64,000 nucleotides of DNA from Mesorhabditis belari (lineage: Eukaryota > Nematoda > Chromadorea > Rhabditida > Rhabditidae): the NCBI GenBank assembly GCA_958450365.1, contig CAUEEP010000626.1, forward strand, positions 37,516 to 101,515. Reading direction: 5' to 3'. Within the stretch, counting starts at the first letter, position 1; each line of letters begins with the position of its first letter. A program made the translations under genes and the position numbers. Shown piece after piece: positions 44,952 through 57,700 of this stretch. Under the pieces are notes generated by a model. It did no database searches. It was not told the origin of the DNA and worked only from the letters and a program-made list of their open reading frames with translations.

Positions 44952-45278
44952 TTATTGTCTTTTATTGTCTTTTATAACAAAAATCCTCAAGAATACCATT
45001 GAAATTCTTGAGTTCCAGAATGATTCATAGGGATTACTGTGGAACATTGATAAAGACACATACACGGTAAAGAAGGCTGCAAAAATTTTAGAACAAACTG
45101 TTTTGACAAAGAGAATTATTAGCAGTGCATTGGCTGGAACACATGACCCAATGGGCTGGTTCTTTGACAACCAGTGTGTAGCACCCATTAGCTGATAACT
45201 GTACAAGAAAATGAGCGAAAACCCGTATTTGAGGCAATCGTGATTTGTGATTGTTTGGGAAGCCGAAAATTGATTCAA
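44952..45278 (-). CDS. Possible small membrane protein
   Basis: A 108-codon minus-strand frame reads HDCLKYGFSLIFLYSYQLMG, ATHWLSKNQPIGSCVPANAL and LIILFVKTVCSKIFAAFFTV, with two to three hydrophobic segments, then a Ser/Asn-rich end. It could be a fragment of a multi-pass receptor. No family motif and no splice partners were seen, so it may be chance. Confidence 0.25.
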   Translation of the reverse strand: MNQFSASQTITNHDCLKYGFSLIFLYSYQLMGATHWLSKNQPIGSCVPANALLIILFVKTVCSKIFAAFFTVYVSLSMFHSNPYESFWNSRISMVFLRIFVIKDNKRQ

Positions 45279-45540
45279 AATTGTTTGGGATCCTGGAAAT
45301 CCACAGTAATCCTTTTAAAGCTCAAAACGACAATTGATAAACGTATCTTCAGGCTTTAGCCATTATTTTGCATGAAAATTTTTACTCAGAAAATTGCCCT
45401 CCTTCACTCAATCTACAGTGAGATTCAAGTGAGCTCCAGAGTGACAATCGAAGTTTCTCATCCTGACATTCACATCAGCTTTATTTCTCCAATGACAAGC
45501 TTTTGAGATCTCTTTGAGAATCAACTGACAAGCTTTGAGA

Positions 45541-45967
45541 TCTCTACTTTTCGGTGCCGATTTTCTGCATCTTCGCCACCGATCTCTTTGAGAATCAACA
45601 AGAACAGTGCTTTTGGCACAGGTAAATTAATGTTCGAATTGTTTAAGTTTAGGTTTGTTTGATGTTTAGATTGTTTAGGGTTTCAAAAACTGTAAATTTA
45701 TAAGCTGATAATATTTTCAGAAAGTTTAGGTACCTATTTTTTGATGTAGAAAGATCTAGAAACTAGAGATGATGATTCATATCAATGAATTTTAGAGCAC
45801 AAAGAACATCTTGACGCTCAAGAATTGAATAGATTTTTACATAATTTTGGAGATTTTCCAGGTGTGAGTCAAAAGAAGACGCGTTCCTCGCATTCTTCCC
45901 GTCGATTCAGCCCTTTCACCATCGCCGTCCGTCGAATCGGATTGATTTCGACTCTCGGATTGATTAG
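45541..45967 (+). CDS. Last two exons of an unrecognised gene
   Basis: Exon about 45541-45621 (LYFSVPIFCIFATDLFENQQ then EQCFWHR, phase 2) and exon 45862-45967 (CESKEDAFLAFFPSIQPFHH then RRPSNRIDFDSRID, TAG) join cleanly across a 240-bp intron with a GTAAAT donor and a TTTCCAG acceptor. The exon bodies are more GC-rich than the intron, as expected of true coding sequence. An inverted copy of the junction and intron lies at 25260-25430. The upstream part is uncertain because the block GATCTCTTTGAGAATCAAC is duplicated nearby (45509 and 45577). The family is not recognised. Confidence 0.45.
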
Positions 45968-46339
45968 AGAATTCTTTAAAATCTAGATCTAGAAACTAGA
46001 AAGATCTAGAAACTAGAGATTTTCGAGTTCTTTGAGTTCAGGTGAAAGCTTTCCTTTTCTAATATTTCAGTTTTGTTCTGTTCAAATGAAAACCTGAATC
46101 AAAATCTTCTTCGCCATCACATCGCGTCCCATTCCGCAGTCTCGGAAACTCTATGCTTTTTCAGCTCAACTCTTTCATCAAAGCTTTCATCAAAATCTAA
46201 GCAAAAACTTGAAAGGAAAGCTTTTGAAAACAAAATCTTGACCAGGTTTTGACCAGGTTAAGCTGATCTTGATAAGAAGCTGATCTTGATGAGAACACCC
46301 GCTAAGCCAACCGACCAGCGCTCCTGGAAGCAATTTTTA

Positions 46340-46660
46340 TGTTTTATGCATTTGTCCCACTCCGTCCCCATCTCAAAAGCGAACTCAACCTGCAGTTTTT
46401 TTATGGCTCTTCCAAAATTTTTTTGACAGGCTACAGATCCTCGGAGAGGCCGACAGACAGACTACAGTATCCTCAAGAAAGGCAGAAAGGCAGACAAAGA
46501 CAGAGAGACAGACTACGGTATCCTCCAGAAAGACAGACAGAAGATAGACAGACAGACTGACTGACTGACTACAATAACCTCAAGAAAGACAGACAGACAG
46601 AAGGCAGACAGACAACAGAAGACAGACTACAGTATCCTCCAGACAGACAGAAGACAGTTC
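46340..46660. repeat. CAGA-rich simple repeat with an embedded ACTACAGTATCCTC unit
   Basis: 46440-46650 alternates (CAGA)n with GACTACAGTATCCTCCAGAA-type units, an irregular ~50-bp higher-order repeat. The preceding 46345-46430 (GAACTCAACCTGCAGTTTTT, TATGGCTCTTCCAAAA) recurs directly at 47224-47302. Confidence 0.7.
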
Positions 46661-48130
46661 ATAGCACATAAGACCTACCCCAAGATGACAACAAGTTTTC
46701 CCTGTGCCGTCTCAAAACCCTCCCCAAAAACAATTGAATAATCAGGAGAAGTATTCATGTTTCAAAATATCTAATCTATAAGTGAAATCTTAAGAATTAA
46801 TTCAATTCTTTCCTCTTTGATATAGGAATTTCAAATTTTACTCAATTTTCGTTACTTTTAGGTTAGCATTGTGAATTGTGACTAAGCAAAAAGCACAAAT
46901 TTCGGGGCCTGAAATGCGGGAGCCGGGCTTGCTGGGGGTTTGAGTTCCTGCGGTACCCCAAATGGTGTGCTTTCCAAAGTTTGTGTTCATGTTACTCATT
47001 CTTACTCTTTTATGTGTTCTCTATCTTCTCTTTAGGGGTCTGTTTAGGAGTTCATGTAAATTGTTGTTTTCCACTCTTGTTCGATTTGTGACCTATTAGA
47101 ATTCTATAACTCTCAAGCTGCAATAGAAATTCGTTAATATTAGCTTTTTAGGGGTTGTTTAGAAACGCAAAAAAAGGTGCGCTAATGGGCAAGGTTCGGA
47201 AAAAATGTCCGGGTGCGCAAAAAGGTTGCATTTGTCCCGCTCCCGTCCCATCTCGAAAGCGAACTCAACCTGCAGTTTTTTATGGCTCTTCCAAAATCTT
47301 GGATACAGTAAATTTCCACGAAAGGGTTAGATAGCTAAAAAGTTTGAGTTTCAATTTTCTTATGACAAACGGGTCTCTGGGGTTTTAATTTATACTCGTT
47401 TGAGGCGGTTTGAAAATTTGTTACCATATTTTCTCTAATAGTAACTTGAGTAATTTAACTTGAGTGTTTTCAGGTGAATGTATGCTCAATTTTCTGAAAA
47501 GAAACTAAACATATCAGACTCTCATAGTATAGTAAGTAGCCATCGATCATTCTTTAGGCACACATTAGCTACGTTAACAAACGCAGTTAAATATAATGAA
47601 AATCCAAAAATTTTGTCCTAACATGGCTAAATTCAAAATTTAATTAAACAGCTGTGGTTTGTTTTAATTAAGAGCAGACTCTCATAGTATAGTAAGTTAA
47701 TGAAGCAGTTGATACGCCGTTTAAAGTCACAAGTTTTTCATTTGAAGGTTTAAAGTGAAGGCTGAAGCTAAAAATTTATTTATTCAATATCTCCGGCTGC
47801 ATCAACAATCCCTATGGCCCCAGAGGATCTCGGTATTTTGGAGCACAAACCAATAAAACCGGTATGCAATAAAACCCTTTACAACACTTTAAATCAGGAC
47901 AGGACGGCTCACATCGCTAAATTAATTTTAGTTAATTTATTAATCAATTTTATTAATTTATTTGGTCTTATGAATGCTATGAATGTTATTAATATGATAA
48001 AGCTATTTGTGTTATTATTGTGATTATTGCTAGTAATATTATTATCAATGTTGTAATGTTTAGTGTCGTTAATCTTGTTAGTTATTATGAATCTTATGAA
48101 TGCTATTAATTTTACTAATGTTGTTATTGT
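46661..48130. other. Intergenic region
   Basis: Contains the second copy of the 46345 block, a repeated 22-base CAGACTCTCATAGTATAGTA segment (47516 and 47675) and an AT-rich stretch of TGTTATTAATATGAT-type sequence leading into the peptide gene. The open frame at 47814-48023 is unsupported. Confidence 0.45.
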
Positions 48131-48136
48131 TAATGC

Positions 48137-48238
48137 CTATTCAGGTATGCATCTAACATAAAGACAAACCTCGTCAGCTGGCACTGGGTTTTGGCAATCT
48201 ACATGGTCAAGATTCCAAGGAAGCCAACACCACAATGG
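48137..48238 (-). CDS. Second copy of the small Cys/Trp-rich peptide exon
   Basis: Minus-strand exon after a TACTAGCAG acceptor: PLWCWLPWNLDHVDCQNPVP then ADEVCLYVRCIPE, stop. It shares WCWLPWNLD and VCLYVRCIPE with the gene at 48348-48509 but has a different middle and four cysteines rather than three. It lies in a tandem unit of about 210-220 bp whose non-coding part (TATCAATGTTGTAATGTTTA then GTGTCGTTAATC) is also copied. It lacks its own signal peptide. The donor-like CAG|GTTTGT inside the neighbouring copy (after MAAQ, phase 0) could splice to this exon in frame, giving a two-module precursor; that is inference. Confidence 0.5.
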   Translation of the reverse strand, partial: PLWCWLPWNLDHVDCQNPVPADEVCLYVRCIPE

Positions 48239-48347
48239 CTGCTAGTAATATGTATTATCAATGTTGTAATGTTTAGTGTCGTTAATCTTGTTAATTATTA
48301 TGAATATTATGAATGCTATTAATTTTACTAATGTTGTTTTGTTAATG

Positions 48348-48509
48348 CTATTCAGGTATGCATCTAACATAAAGACAAACCTGAGCTGCCATTACCTTTT
48401 CCCAATCGTTCCATTCACCGTCAAGATTCCAAGGAAGCCAACACCACCCTGGTTTTGCCAAAATGACCGGAAATAAGGAAAGCATAAAGGCAAAAATGAA
48501 GAATTTCAT
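48348..48509 (-). CDS. Small secreted Cys/Trp-rich peptide (53 aa)
   Basis: Complete frame from ATG 48509 to TAG 48348. Residues 1-18 (MKFFIFAFMLSLFPVILA) form a textbook signal peptide with an A-x-A-like cleavage region. The mature part would be KPGWCWLPWNLDGEWNDWEK then VMAAQVCLYVRCIPE, 35 residues with five Trp and three Cys and acidic overall. I do not recognise a family; size and layout fit a secreted defence or signalling peptide. A second exon copy with four Cys lies 110 bp downstream on the same strand. Its position, less than 250 bp from the start of a 15-kb satellite, is unusual for a working gene. Confidence 0.6.
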   Translation of the reverse strand: MKFFIFAFMLSLFPVILAKPGWCWLPWNLDGEWNDWEKVMAAQVCLYVRCIPE

Positions 48510-48623
48510 GTTTTCTTATAAAGCAAAAAAATTAAATATTTGCTTTTAATGTTGGTTTAAGTACAATATAGGTGGAATCTAATGCGTAAAAACACTATCC
48601 CAAAAATAGACAATGTTGATGAG

Positions 48624-48647
48624 ATTCTACACTGCAAAGTGTAGAAT
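48624..48647. repeat. Perfect 10-bp hairpin near the satellite edge
   Basis: ATTCTACACT, loop GCAA, AGTGTAGAAT. It ends about 80 bases before the first satellite unit and upstream of the peptide gene's start (minus strand). Confidence 0.7.
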
Positions 48648-48726
48648 ACAAATATTTGAATTGACAAAAAGATTGACAAGAAGTGTATCGACCAATTTCA
48701 TTACGACATCACATATTTTTCAAAAA

Positions 48727-51700
48727 TCTGAATCAGAATCTGAACCAATCGGGGACTGGTGGAGCAGAATCTGAATCAGAATCTGAACCAATCAGGGACT
48801 GGGTGGGACAGATCTGAATCAGAATCTGAACCAATCAGGGACTGGTGGAACAGAATCTGAATCAGGTCTGAACCAATCAGGGACTGATTGGAACAGGTCT
48901 GATCAGGTCTGAGCCAATCAGGGACTGAATTGGAACAGAATCTGAATCAGGATCTGAACCAATCGGGGACTGGTGGAACAGAATCTGAATCAGAATCTGA
49001 ACCAATCGGGACTGAATTGGAACAGAATCTGAATCAGAGTCTGGACCAATCAGGGACTGGTTGGAACAGAATCTGAATCAGGTCTGAGCCAGTCAGGGAC
49101 TGAATTGGACCAGAGTCTGGACCAATCAGGACTGTTGGAGCAGAATCTGAATCAGAGTCTGAACCAATCAGGGACTGGTGGAACAGAGTCTGAATCAGAG
49201 TCTGAACCAGTCAGGGGACTGAATTGGAGCAGAATCTGAATCAGGTCTGAACCAATCGGGACTGGTGGAACAGAGTCTGAATCAGAGTCTGGACCAGTCA
49301 GGGACTGGTGGAACAGAATCTGATCAGAGTCTGAACCAATCAGGGACTGTTGGAACAGAGTCTGATCGGATCTGAACCAATCAGGGACTGGTGGAACAGA
49401 TCTGAACCAATCAGGACTGGTGGAACAGAATCTGAATCAGGTCTGAACCAATCAGGACTGGGTGGACAGAGTCTGAATCAGAATCTGAACCAATCAGGGA
49501 CTGAATTGGAACAGAGTCTGATCAGGTCTGGACCAATCAGGGACTGGTGGACAGAGTCTGATCAGGTCTGAACCAATCAGGGACTGGTGGAACAGAGTCT
49601 GAATCAGAGTCTGAACCAATCAGGGACTGGTGGAACAGAATCTGAATCAGATCTGAACCAATCAGGGACTGGTGGAACAGAGTCTGGATCAGATCTGAAC
49701 CAATCCAGGACTGTTGGAACCAAGCAGAATCTGGACCAATCAGGGACTGAAGTGGAGCAGAATCTGAATCAGAGTCTGAGCCAATCAGGGACTGTTGGAA
49801 CAGGCTGAATCAGATCTGAACCAATCAGGACTGATTGGAACAGATCTGAATCAGAATCTGAACCAATCAGGACTGGTGGAACAGACTGATCAGATCTGAA
49901 CCAATCAGGACTGAGTTGGAACAGATCTGAATCAGAATCTGAACCAATCAGGACTGTTGGGACAGAGTCTGAATCAGTCTGAACCAATCAGGGACTGGTG
50001 GAGCAGCTGAGCAGATCTGGGCCAATCAGGGACTGAGTGGAGCAGAATCTGAATCAGATCTGACCAATCAGGACTGTTGGAACAGAGTCTGAATCAGGTC
50101 TGGACCAATCAGGACTGGTGGAACAGGCTGATCAGATCTGAGACCAATCAGGGACTGGTGGAACAGAGTCTGAATCAGAGTCTGAGACCAGTCAGGGACT
50201 GATTGGAACAGAATCTGAATCAGAATCTGGACCAATCAGGACTGGGTGGAGCAGAATCTGGCCAATCAGGACTGAATTGGGCAGGTCTGAATCGGATCTG
50301 ACCAATCGGGACTGTTGGAACAGATCTGAATCAGATCTGAACCAATCAGGGACTGTTGGGAATCAGAATCTGAACCAATCCCGGGACTGAAGTGGAACAG
50401 GCTGAATCAGATCTGAGCCAATCAGGGACTGAATTGGACAGGTCTGATCAGAGTCTGGACCAATCAGGGACTGAATTGGAACAGAGTCTGAATCAGAATC
50501 TGAACCAATCAGGGACTGGTGGGGACTGTGAATCAGATCTGGACCAATCGGGACTGGTGGAACAGTCTGATCAGAGTCTGAACCAGTCAGGACTGGTGGA
50601 CAGAATCTGAACCAATCAGGGACTGAATTGGAACAGGTCTGAATCAGAGTCTGAGACCAATCAGGACTGGTTGGAACCAGAATCTGAATCAGAATCTGGC
50701 CAATCAGGGACTGAAGTGGAACAGTCTGAGATCAGAATCTGGCCAATCAGGGACTGGTGGAACAGAATCTGAATCAGGGTCTGGGCCAATCCGGGACTGA
50801 TTGGAACAGAATCTGAATCAGGTCTGAACCAATCAGGACTGGTGGACAGGTCTGATCAGGTCTGAACCAATCAGGGACTGTTGGACAGAATCTGAATCAG
50901 AGTCTGAACCAATCAGGACTGGTGGAACAGAGTCTGATCAGAATCTGACCAGTCAGGACTGGTGGAACAGAGTCTGAATCAGAATCTGAACCAATCAGGG
51001 ACTGATTGGAGCAGATCTGAATCAGGTCTGGACCAATCAGGACTGGTGGAACAGTCTGATCAGATCTGGACCAATCAGGGACTGGTGGAACAGAATCTGA
51101 ATCAGGTCTGAGCCAGTCAGGACTGAGTGGAGCAGGGTCTGAATCAGAGTCTGGGCCAATCAGGACTGTTGGACAGAATCTGAATCAGAGTCTGGACCAA
51201 TCAGGGACTGGTGGAACAGATCTGAATCAGAATCTGAACCAATCAGGACTGAGTTGGAACAGATCTGAATCAGGTCTGAACCAATCAGGGACTGAGGTGG
51301 AACAGGTCTGGATCAGAATCTGAACCAATCAGGACTGAATTGGAACAGATCTGAATCAGGTCTGAACCAATCAGGACTGGTGGGACAGAGTCTGATCAGG
51401 TCTGAGCCAATCAGGACTGTTGGAACAGATCTGATCAGGTCTGGACCAATCAGGGACTGAGTGGGCAGGTCTGAATCAGAATCTGGACCAATCAGGACTG
51501 GTGGAACAGGGTCTGAATCAGATCTGAACCAATCAGGACTGGGTTGGAACAGGTCTGATCAGATCTGAACCAATCAGGACTGGTGGAACAGAATCTGGAT
51601 CAGGTCTGGACCAATCAGGACTGGTGGACAGGTCTGAATCAGAGTCTGGGCCAATCGGGGACTGTTGGAGCAGAATCTGATCAGGCGACCAATCAGGACT

Positions 51701-54700
51701 GTTGGAGCAGAGTCTGAGATCAGAATCTGGACCAATCAGGGACTGGTGGAACAAGTCTGAGATCAGAGTCTGACCAGTCAGGACTGGGTGGAACAGGTCT
51801 GGATCAGAGTCTGAGCCAATCAGGACTGGTGGGCAGGTCTGAATCAGGTCTGAACCAATCAGGACTGGTGGAACAGAGTCTGAATCAGGATCTGAACCAA
51901 TCAGGACTGGTGGAACAGATCTGAGATCAGAGTCTGGACCAATCAGGGACTGGTGGAACAGATCTGGATCAGGTCTGAACCAATCAGGACTGATTGGGAC
52001 AGAATCTGAATCAGAATCTGGCCAATCGGGACTGGTGGAACAGAGTCTGATCAGGTCCGGACCAATCAGGACTGGTGGGACAGAGTCTGAATCAGAGTCT
52101 GAACCAATCAGGACTGAATTGGAACAGATCTGAATCAGGTCTGAACCAATCAGGGACTGGTGGAACAGAGTCTGAATCAGAGTCTGAACCAATCAGGACT
52201 GGTGGAACAGAATCTGAATCAGGTCTGGACCAATCAGGACTGGTGGAACGGAGTCAGATCAGGTCTGAACCAATCAGGACTGGTGGACAGAGTCTGAATC
52301 AGAATCTGAACCAATCAGGACTGGTGGAACAGAATCTGAATCAGGATCTGAACCAATCAGGACTGGTGGAACGGAATCTGAATCAGAATCTGAACCAATC
52401 AGGACTGGTGGAACAGACTGATCAGAGTCTGAACCAATCAGGACTGGTGGAACAAGATCTGGATCAGAGTCTGGACCAATCAGGACTGGTGGAACAGAGT
52501 CTGAGGTCAGAATCTGGACCAATCAGGACTGGTTGGACAGAATCTGAATCAGAGTCTGAACCAATCAGGGACTGAATTGGAACAGAATCTGAATCAGAAT
52601 CTGAACCAATCAGGACTGGTGGAGATCAGATCTGGGCCAATCAGGACTGGTGGAACAGGTCTGGATCAGGTCTGGCCAATCGGGACTGTTGGAACAAGTC
52701 TGAATCAGATCTGAACCAATCAGGACTGGTGGAACCCAGAATCTGAATCAGGTCTGGACCAATCGGGACTGTTGGAACAGATCTGTCAGGTCTGGACCAA
52801 TCAGGACTGGTGGAACGGAATCTGAATCAGAATCTGGACCAATCGGGACTGGTGGAACAGGTCTGAATCAGAATCTGGACCAATCAGGACTGGTGGGGCA
52901 GAGTCTGGATCAGAGTCTGACCAATCAGGGACTGGTGGAACAGAATCTGGATCAGATCTGAACCAGTCAGGACTGGTTGGAACAGATCGATCAGGGTCTG
53001 GACCAATCGGGACTGGTGGAACAGAATCTGAATCAAGTCTGACCAATCAGGACTGATTGGGCAGGGTCTGAGATCAGAATCTGGACCAATCAGGGACTGA
53101 TTGGAACAGGTCTGAATCAGAGTCTGAGACCAATCAGGGACTGTTGGAGCAGAATCTGATCAGATCTGGACCAATCGGGACTGGTGGAACAGAATCTGAA
53201 TCAGGTCTGGACCAATCAGGACTGGGTTGGAACAGAATCTGAATCAGTCTGGCAATCAGGACTGGTGGAACAGAATCTGAATCAGGTCTGGACCAATCAG
53301 GACTGGTGGAACAGATCTGATCAGAATCTGAACCAATCAGGACTGGTGGAACAGGTCTGAATCAGATCTGAACCAATCAGGACTGAGTGGAACAGGTCTG
53401 GATCAGGTCTGAACCAATCAGGGACTGGTTGGAACAGAGTCTGAATCAGATCTGAGACCAATCAGGACTGGATTGGAACAGAGTCTGATCAGAATCTGAA
53501 CCAATCGGGACTGGGTGGAACAGAATCTGAGATCAGAATCTGGACCCAATCAGGACTGGTGGGACAGAGTCTGAATCAGAATCTGACCAATCAGGACTGG
53601 TGGAACAGAATCTGGTCGGGGCTGACCAATCAGGGACTGGTGGAACAGGTCTGATCAGATCTGGGCCAATCGGGGACTGGTGGAACAGGTCTGAGATCAG
53701 GTCTGAACCAATCAGGACTGGTGGAACAGAATCTGATCGGGTCGGACCAATCAGGACTGTTGGAACAGAATCTGAGATCAGAGTCTGAACCAATCAGGAC
53801 TGGGGGGACAGTCTGGGTCAGATCTGAGCCAGTCAGGACTGGTGGGCAGGTCTGGATCAGGTCTGGACCAATCGGGACTGAATTGGAACAGAATCTGAAT
53901 CAGGATCTGAGACCAATCAGGACTGAATTGGAACAGATCTGAATCAGAATCTGAGCCAATCAGGACTGGTGGACCAGAGTCTGATCAGGTCTGAACCAAT
54001 CAGGACTGTTGGAACAGAGTCTGATCAGGATCTGAACCAATCAGGACTGGTGGAACAGGGTCTGAATCAGATCTGGACCAATCAGGACTGGTGGAACAGG
54101 TCTGAATCAGAATCTGGACCAATCAGGACTGGTGGGACAGGGCTGAATCAGATCTGAACCAATCAGGACTGGTGGAACAGGGTCTGAATCAGGTCTGGAC
54201 CAATCAGGACTGATTGGAACAGAATCTGAATCAGAGTCTGGACCAATCAGGACTGAAGTGGAACAGGTCTGGATCAGAATCTGAACCAATCAGGACTGGT
54301 TGGAACAGAATCTGGATCAGAGTCTGGACCAATCAGGACTGGATTGGAACAGAATCTGAATCAGTCTGGACCAATCAGGACTGGTTGGGCAGATCTGAAT
54401 CAGAATCTGAACCAATCAGGACTGAGTGGGCAGGTCTGAATCAGAATCTGGACCAATCGGGACTGAGTGGGCGGGTCTGAATCAGGGTCTGGACCAATCA
54501 GGACTGGTGGAACAGAGTCTGAGATCAGATCTGACCAATCGGGACTGTTGGAGCAGAGTCTGAGATCAGAGTCTGAACCAATCGGGACTGGTGGAACAGG
54601 TCGGATCAGAATCTGAACCAGTCAGGACTGATTGGAACAGAATCTGAATCAGGTCTGACCAATCAGGGACTGGTGGACCCTGATCAGAATCTGGGCCAAT

Positions 54701-57700
54701 CAGGGACTGGTGGAACAGTCTGATCAGAATCTGAACCAATCAGGACTGGGTGGAACAGAGTCTGGGTCAGGGTCTGGACCAATCGGGACTGTTGGAACAG
54801 AATCTGAATCAGATCTGGGCCAATCGGGACTGGTTGGAACAGGGTCTGAATCAGAGTCTGGACCAATCAGGGACTGGTGGACAGATCTGAATCAGATCTG
54901 GACCAATCAGGACTGGTGGAACGGGGTCTGGGATCAGAGTCTGGGCCAGTCGGGACTGAATTGGAACAGAATCTGAGTCAGGTCTGACCAATCAGGACTG
55001 GTGGAACAGAATCTGGTCAGGTCTGACCAATCAGGGACTGGTGGAACAGAGTCTGACGGTCGCCAATCAGGACTGGTGGACAGGTCTGAATCAGGTCTGA
55101 ACCAATCAGGACTGAATTGGAACAGAGTCTGAATCAGAATCTGAACCAATCAGGACTGGTGGAACAGGTCTGGTCAGATCTGAGCCAATCAGGGACTGGT
55201 GGAACAGGTCTGAATCAGATCTGGACCAATCAGGACTGGGTGGAGCAGTCTGGTCAGAGTCTGGGCCAATCAGGGACTGGTGGAACCAGGTCTGGATCAG
55301 ATCTGAACCAGTCAGGACTGAGATTGGAACAGGGTCTGGATCAGAATCTGGACCAATCGGGACTGGTGGAACAGGTCTGAATCAGGTCTGACCAATCGGG
55401 ACTGTTGGAAAGTCAGAATCAGATCTGGGACCAATCAGGGACTGGTTGGAACAGATCTGAATCAGGTCTGAACCAATCAGGACTGTTGGAACAGAGTCTG
55501 ATCAGGTCTGGACCAATCAGGACTGGTGGAACAGGTCTGGATCAGGTCTGGACCAATCAGGACTGAGTTGGAACAGATCTGAGATCAGAGTCTGAACCAG
55601 TCGGGACTGGTGGGCAGATCTGGTCAGTCTGGACCAATCGGGACTGTTGGAACAGAGTCTGGATCAGAGTCTGAACCAATCAGGGACTGATTGGAACAGA
55701 ATCTGAGATCAGAGTCTGGACCAGTCAGGACTGGTGGAACAGAATCTGAATCAGAATCTGAACCAATCGGGACTGAAGTGGAACAGAGTCTGAATCAGGT
55801 CTGAACCAGTCGGGACTGGTGGAACAGGCGAATCAGAATCTGAACCAATCAGGACTGGTTGGAACAGAATCTGAATCAGAATCTGGACCAATCAGGACTG
55901 GTGGAACAGATCTGATCAGGTCTGGGCCAATCAGGACTGGTGGAACAGGGTCTGAATCAGAATCTGGACCAATCAGGACTGAGTGGCGATCTGGATCAGG
56001 TCTGGACCAATCGGGACTGGTGGAACAGAGTCTGAATCAGAGTCTGGACCAATCGGGACTGAGTTGGAACAGAGTCTGATCAGAGTCTGGACCAATCAGG
56101 GACTGGTGGACGGATCTGAATCAGAGTCTGAACCAATCGGGACTGGTGGAACAGATCTGAATCAGGATCTGACCAATCAGGGACTGATTGGAACAGAGTC
56201 TGAATCAGAGTCTGAACCAATCAGGACTGGTGGAACAGGTCTGAATCAGATCTGGACCAATCAGGACTGGTGGAACAGATCTGAATCAGATCTGGCCAAT
56301 CAGGGACTGAATTGGAGCAGAATCTGATCAGAATCTGACCAATCGGGACTGTTGGAACAGAATCTGGATCAGAATCTGGGCCAATCAGGACTGGTTGGAC
56401 AGAGTCTGAATCAGGTCTGGACCAATCAGGACTGGTGGACAGGCTGAGTCAGGTCTGGACCAATCGGGGACTGGTGGAACAGGTCTGAATCAGGTCTGAC
56501 CAGTCGGGACTGGTGGAACAAGAATCTGAATCGGAGTCTGAACCAATCAGGACTGGTTGGAACAGAGTCTGAATCAGAATCTGGACCAATCAGGACTGTT
56601 GGAACGGGGTCTGAATCAGAATCTGGACCAATCAGGACTGGTGGAACAGGTCGGGATCAGATCTGGACCAATCAGGACTGGGTGGAACAGGTCTGAAAGA
56701 TCTGACCAATCAGGACTGGTGGAACAGATCTGAATCAGAGTCTGGACCAGTCAGGACTGTTGGAACAGAATCTGGGTCTGAACCAATCAGGGACTGAGTG
56801 GAACAGAGTCTGGATCAGGTCTGGACCAATCAGGACTGGTGGAACAGAGTCTGGCCAGTCAGGACTGGTGGAGCAGATCTGAATCAGTCTGGGCCAATCA
56901 GGACTGGTGGAACAGAGTCTGATCGGGATCTGGGCCAATCAGGACTGGTGGGCAGGTCTGATCAGAGTCTGAACCAATCAGGACTGAATTGGAACAGAAT
57001 CTGAGATCAGATCTGACCAATCAGGACTGGTGGACAAGTCTGAATCAGGTCTGAACCAGTCAGGACTGGTGGAACAGAGTCTGAATCAGGTCTGAACCAA
57101 TCAGGACTGATTGGACAGGTCGGTCAGGTCTGGCCAATCAGGACTGGTGGACAGATCTGAATCAGGATCTGAGACCAATCAGGACTGAGTTGGAACAGGG
57201 TCGGTCAGGTCTGACCAATCAGGACTGGTGGAACAGGTCTGAATCAGATCTGGACCAATCAGGACTGAGTTGGAACAGATCTGAATCAGATCTGGACCAA
57301 TCAGGACTGGTGGAACAGGTCTGAGATCAGAATCTGAACCAATCAGGACTGTTGGGACAGGTCTGAATCAGAGTCTGGGCCAATCAGGACTGGTGGGCAG
57401 GGTCCGGATCAGAATCTGAGACCAATCAGGACTGGTGGAGCAGAGTCTGAATCAGGTCTGGACCAATCAGGACTGGTGGAACAGGATCTGATCAGATCTG
57501 AACCCAGTCAGGACTGGTGGAACAGAATCTGATCAGAGTCTGACCAGTCAGGACTGGTGGAACAGGTCTGAATCAGAGTCTGAGCCAATCAGGGACTGGT
57601 GGACAGTCTGAATCAGAGTCTGAACCAATCGGGACTGTTGGAACGGGATCTGGATCAGGTCTGGACCAATCAGGACTGGTGGAACAAAAGTCTGAATCAG

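Noticed and set aside
46900..46975. GC-rich patch that could be a small RNA gene
   Set aside because: No consistent secondary structure or known RNA motif found by eye.
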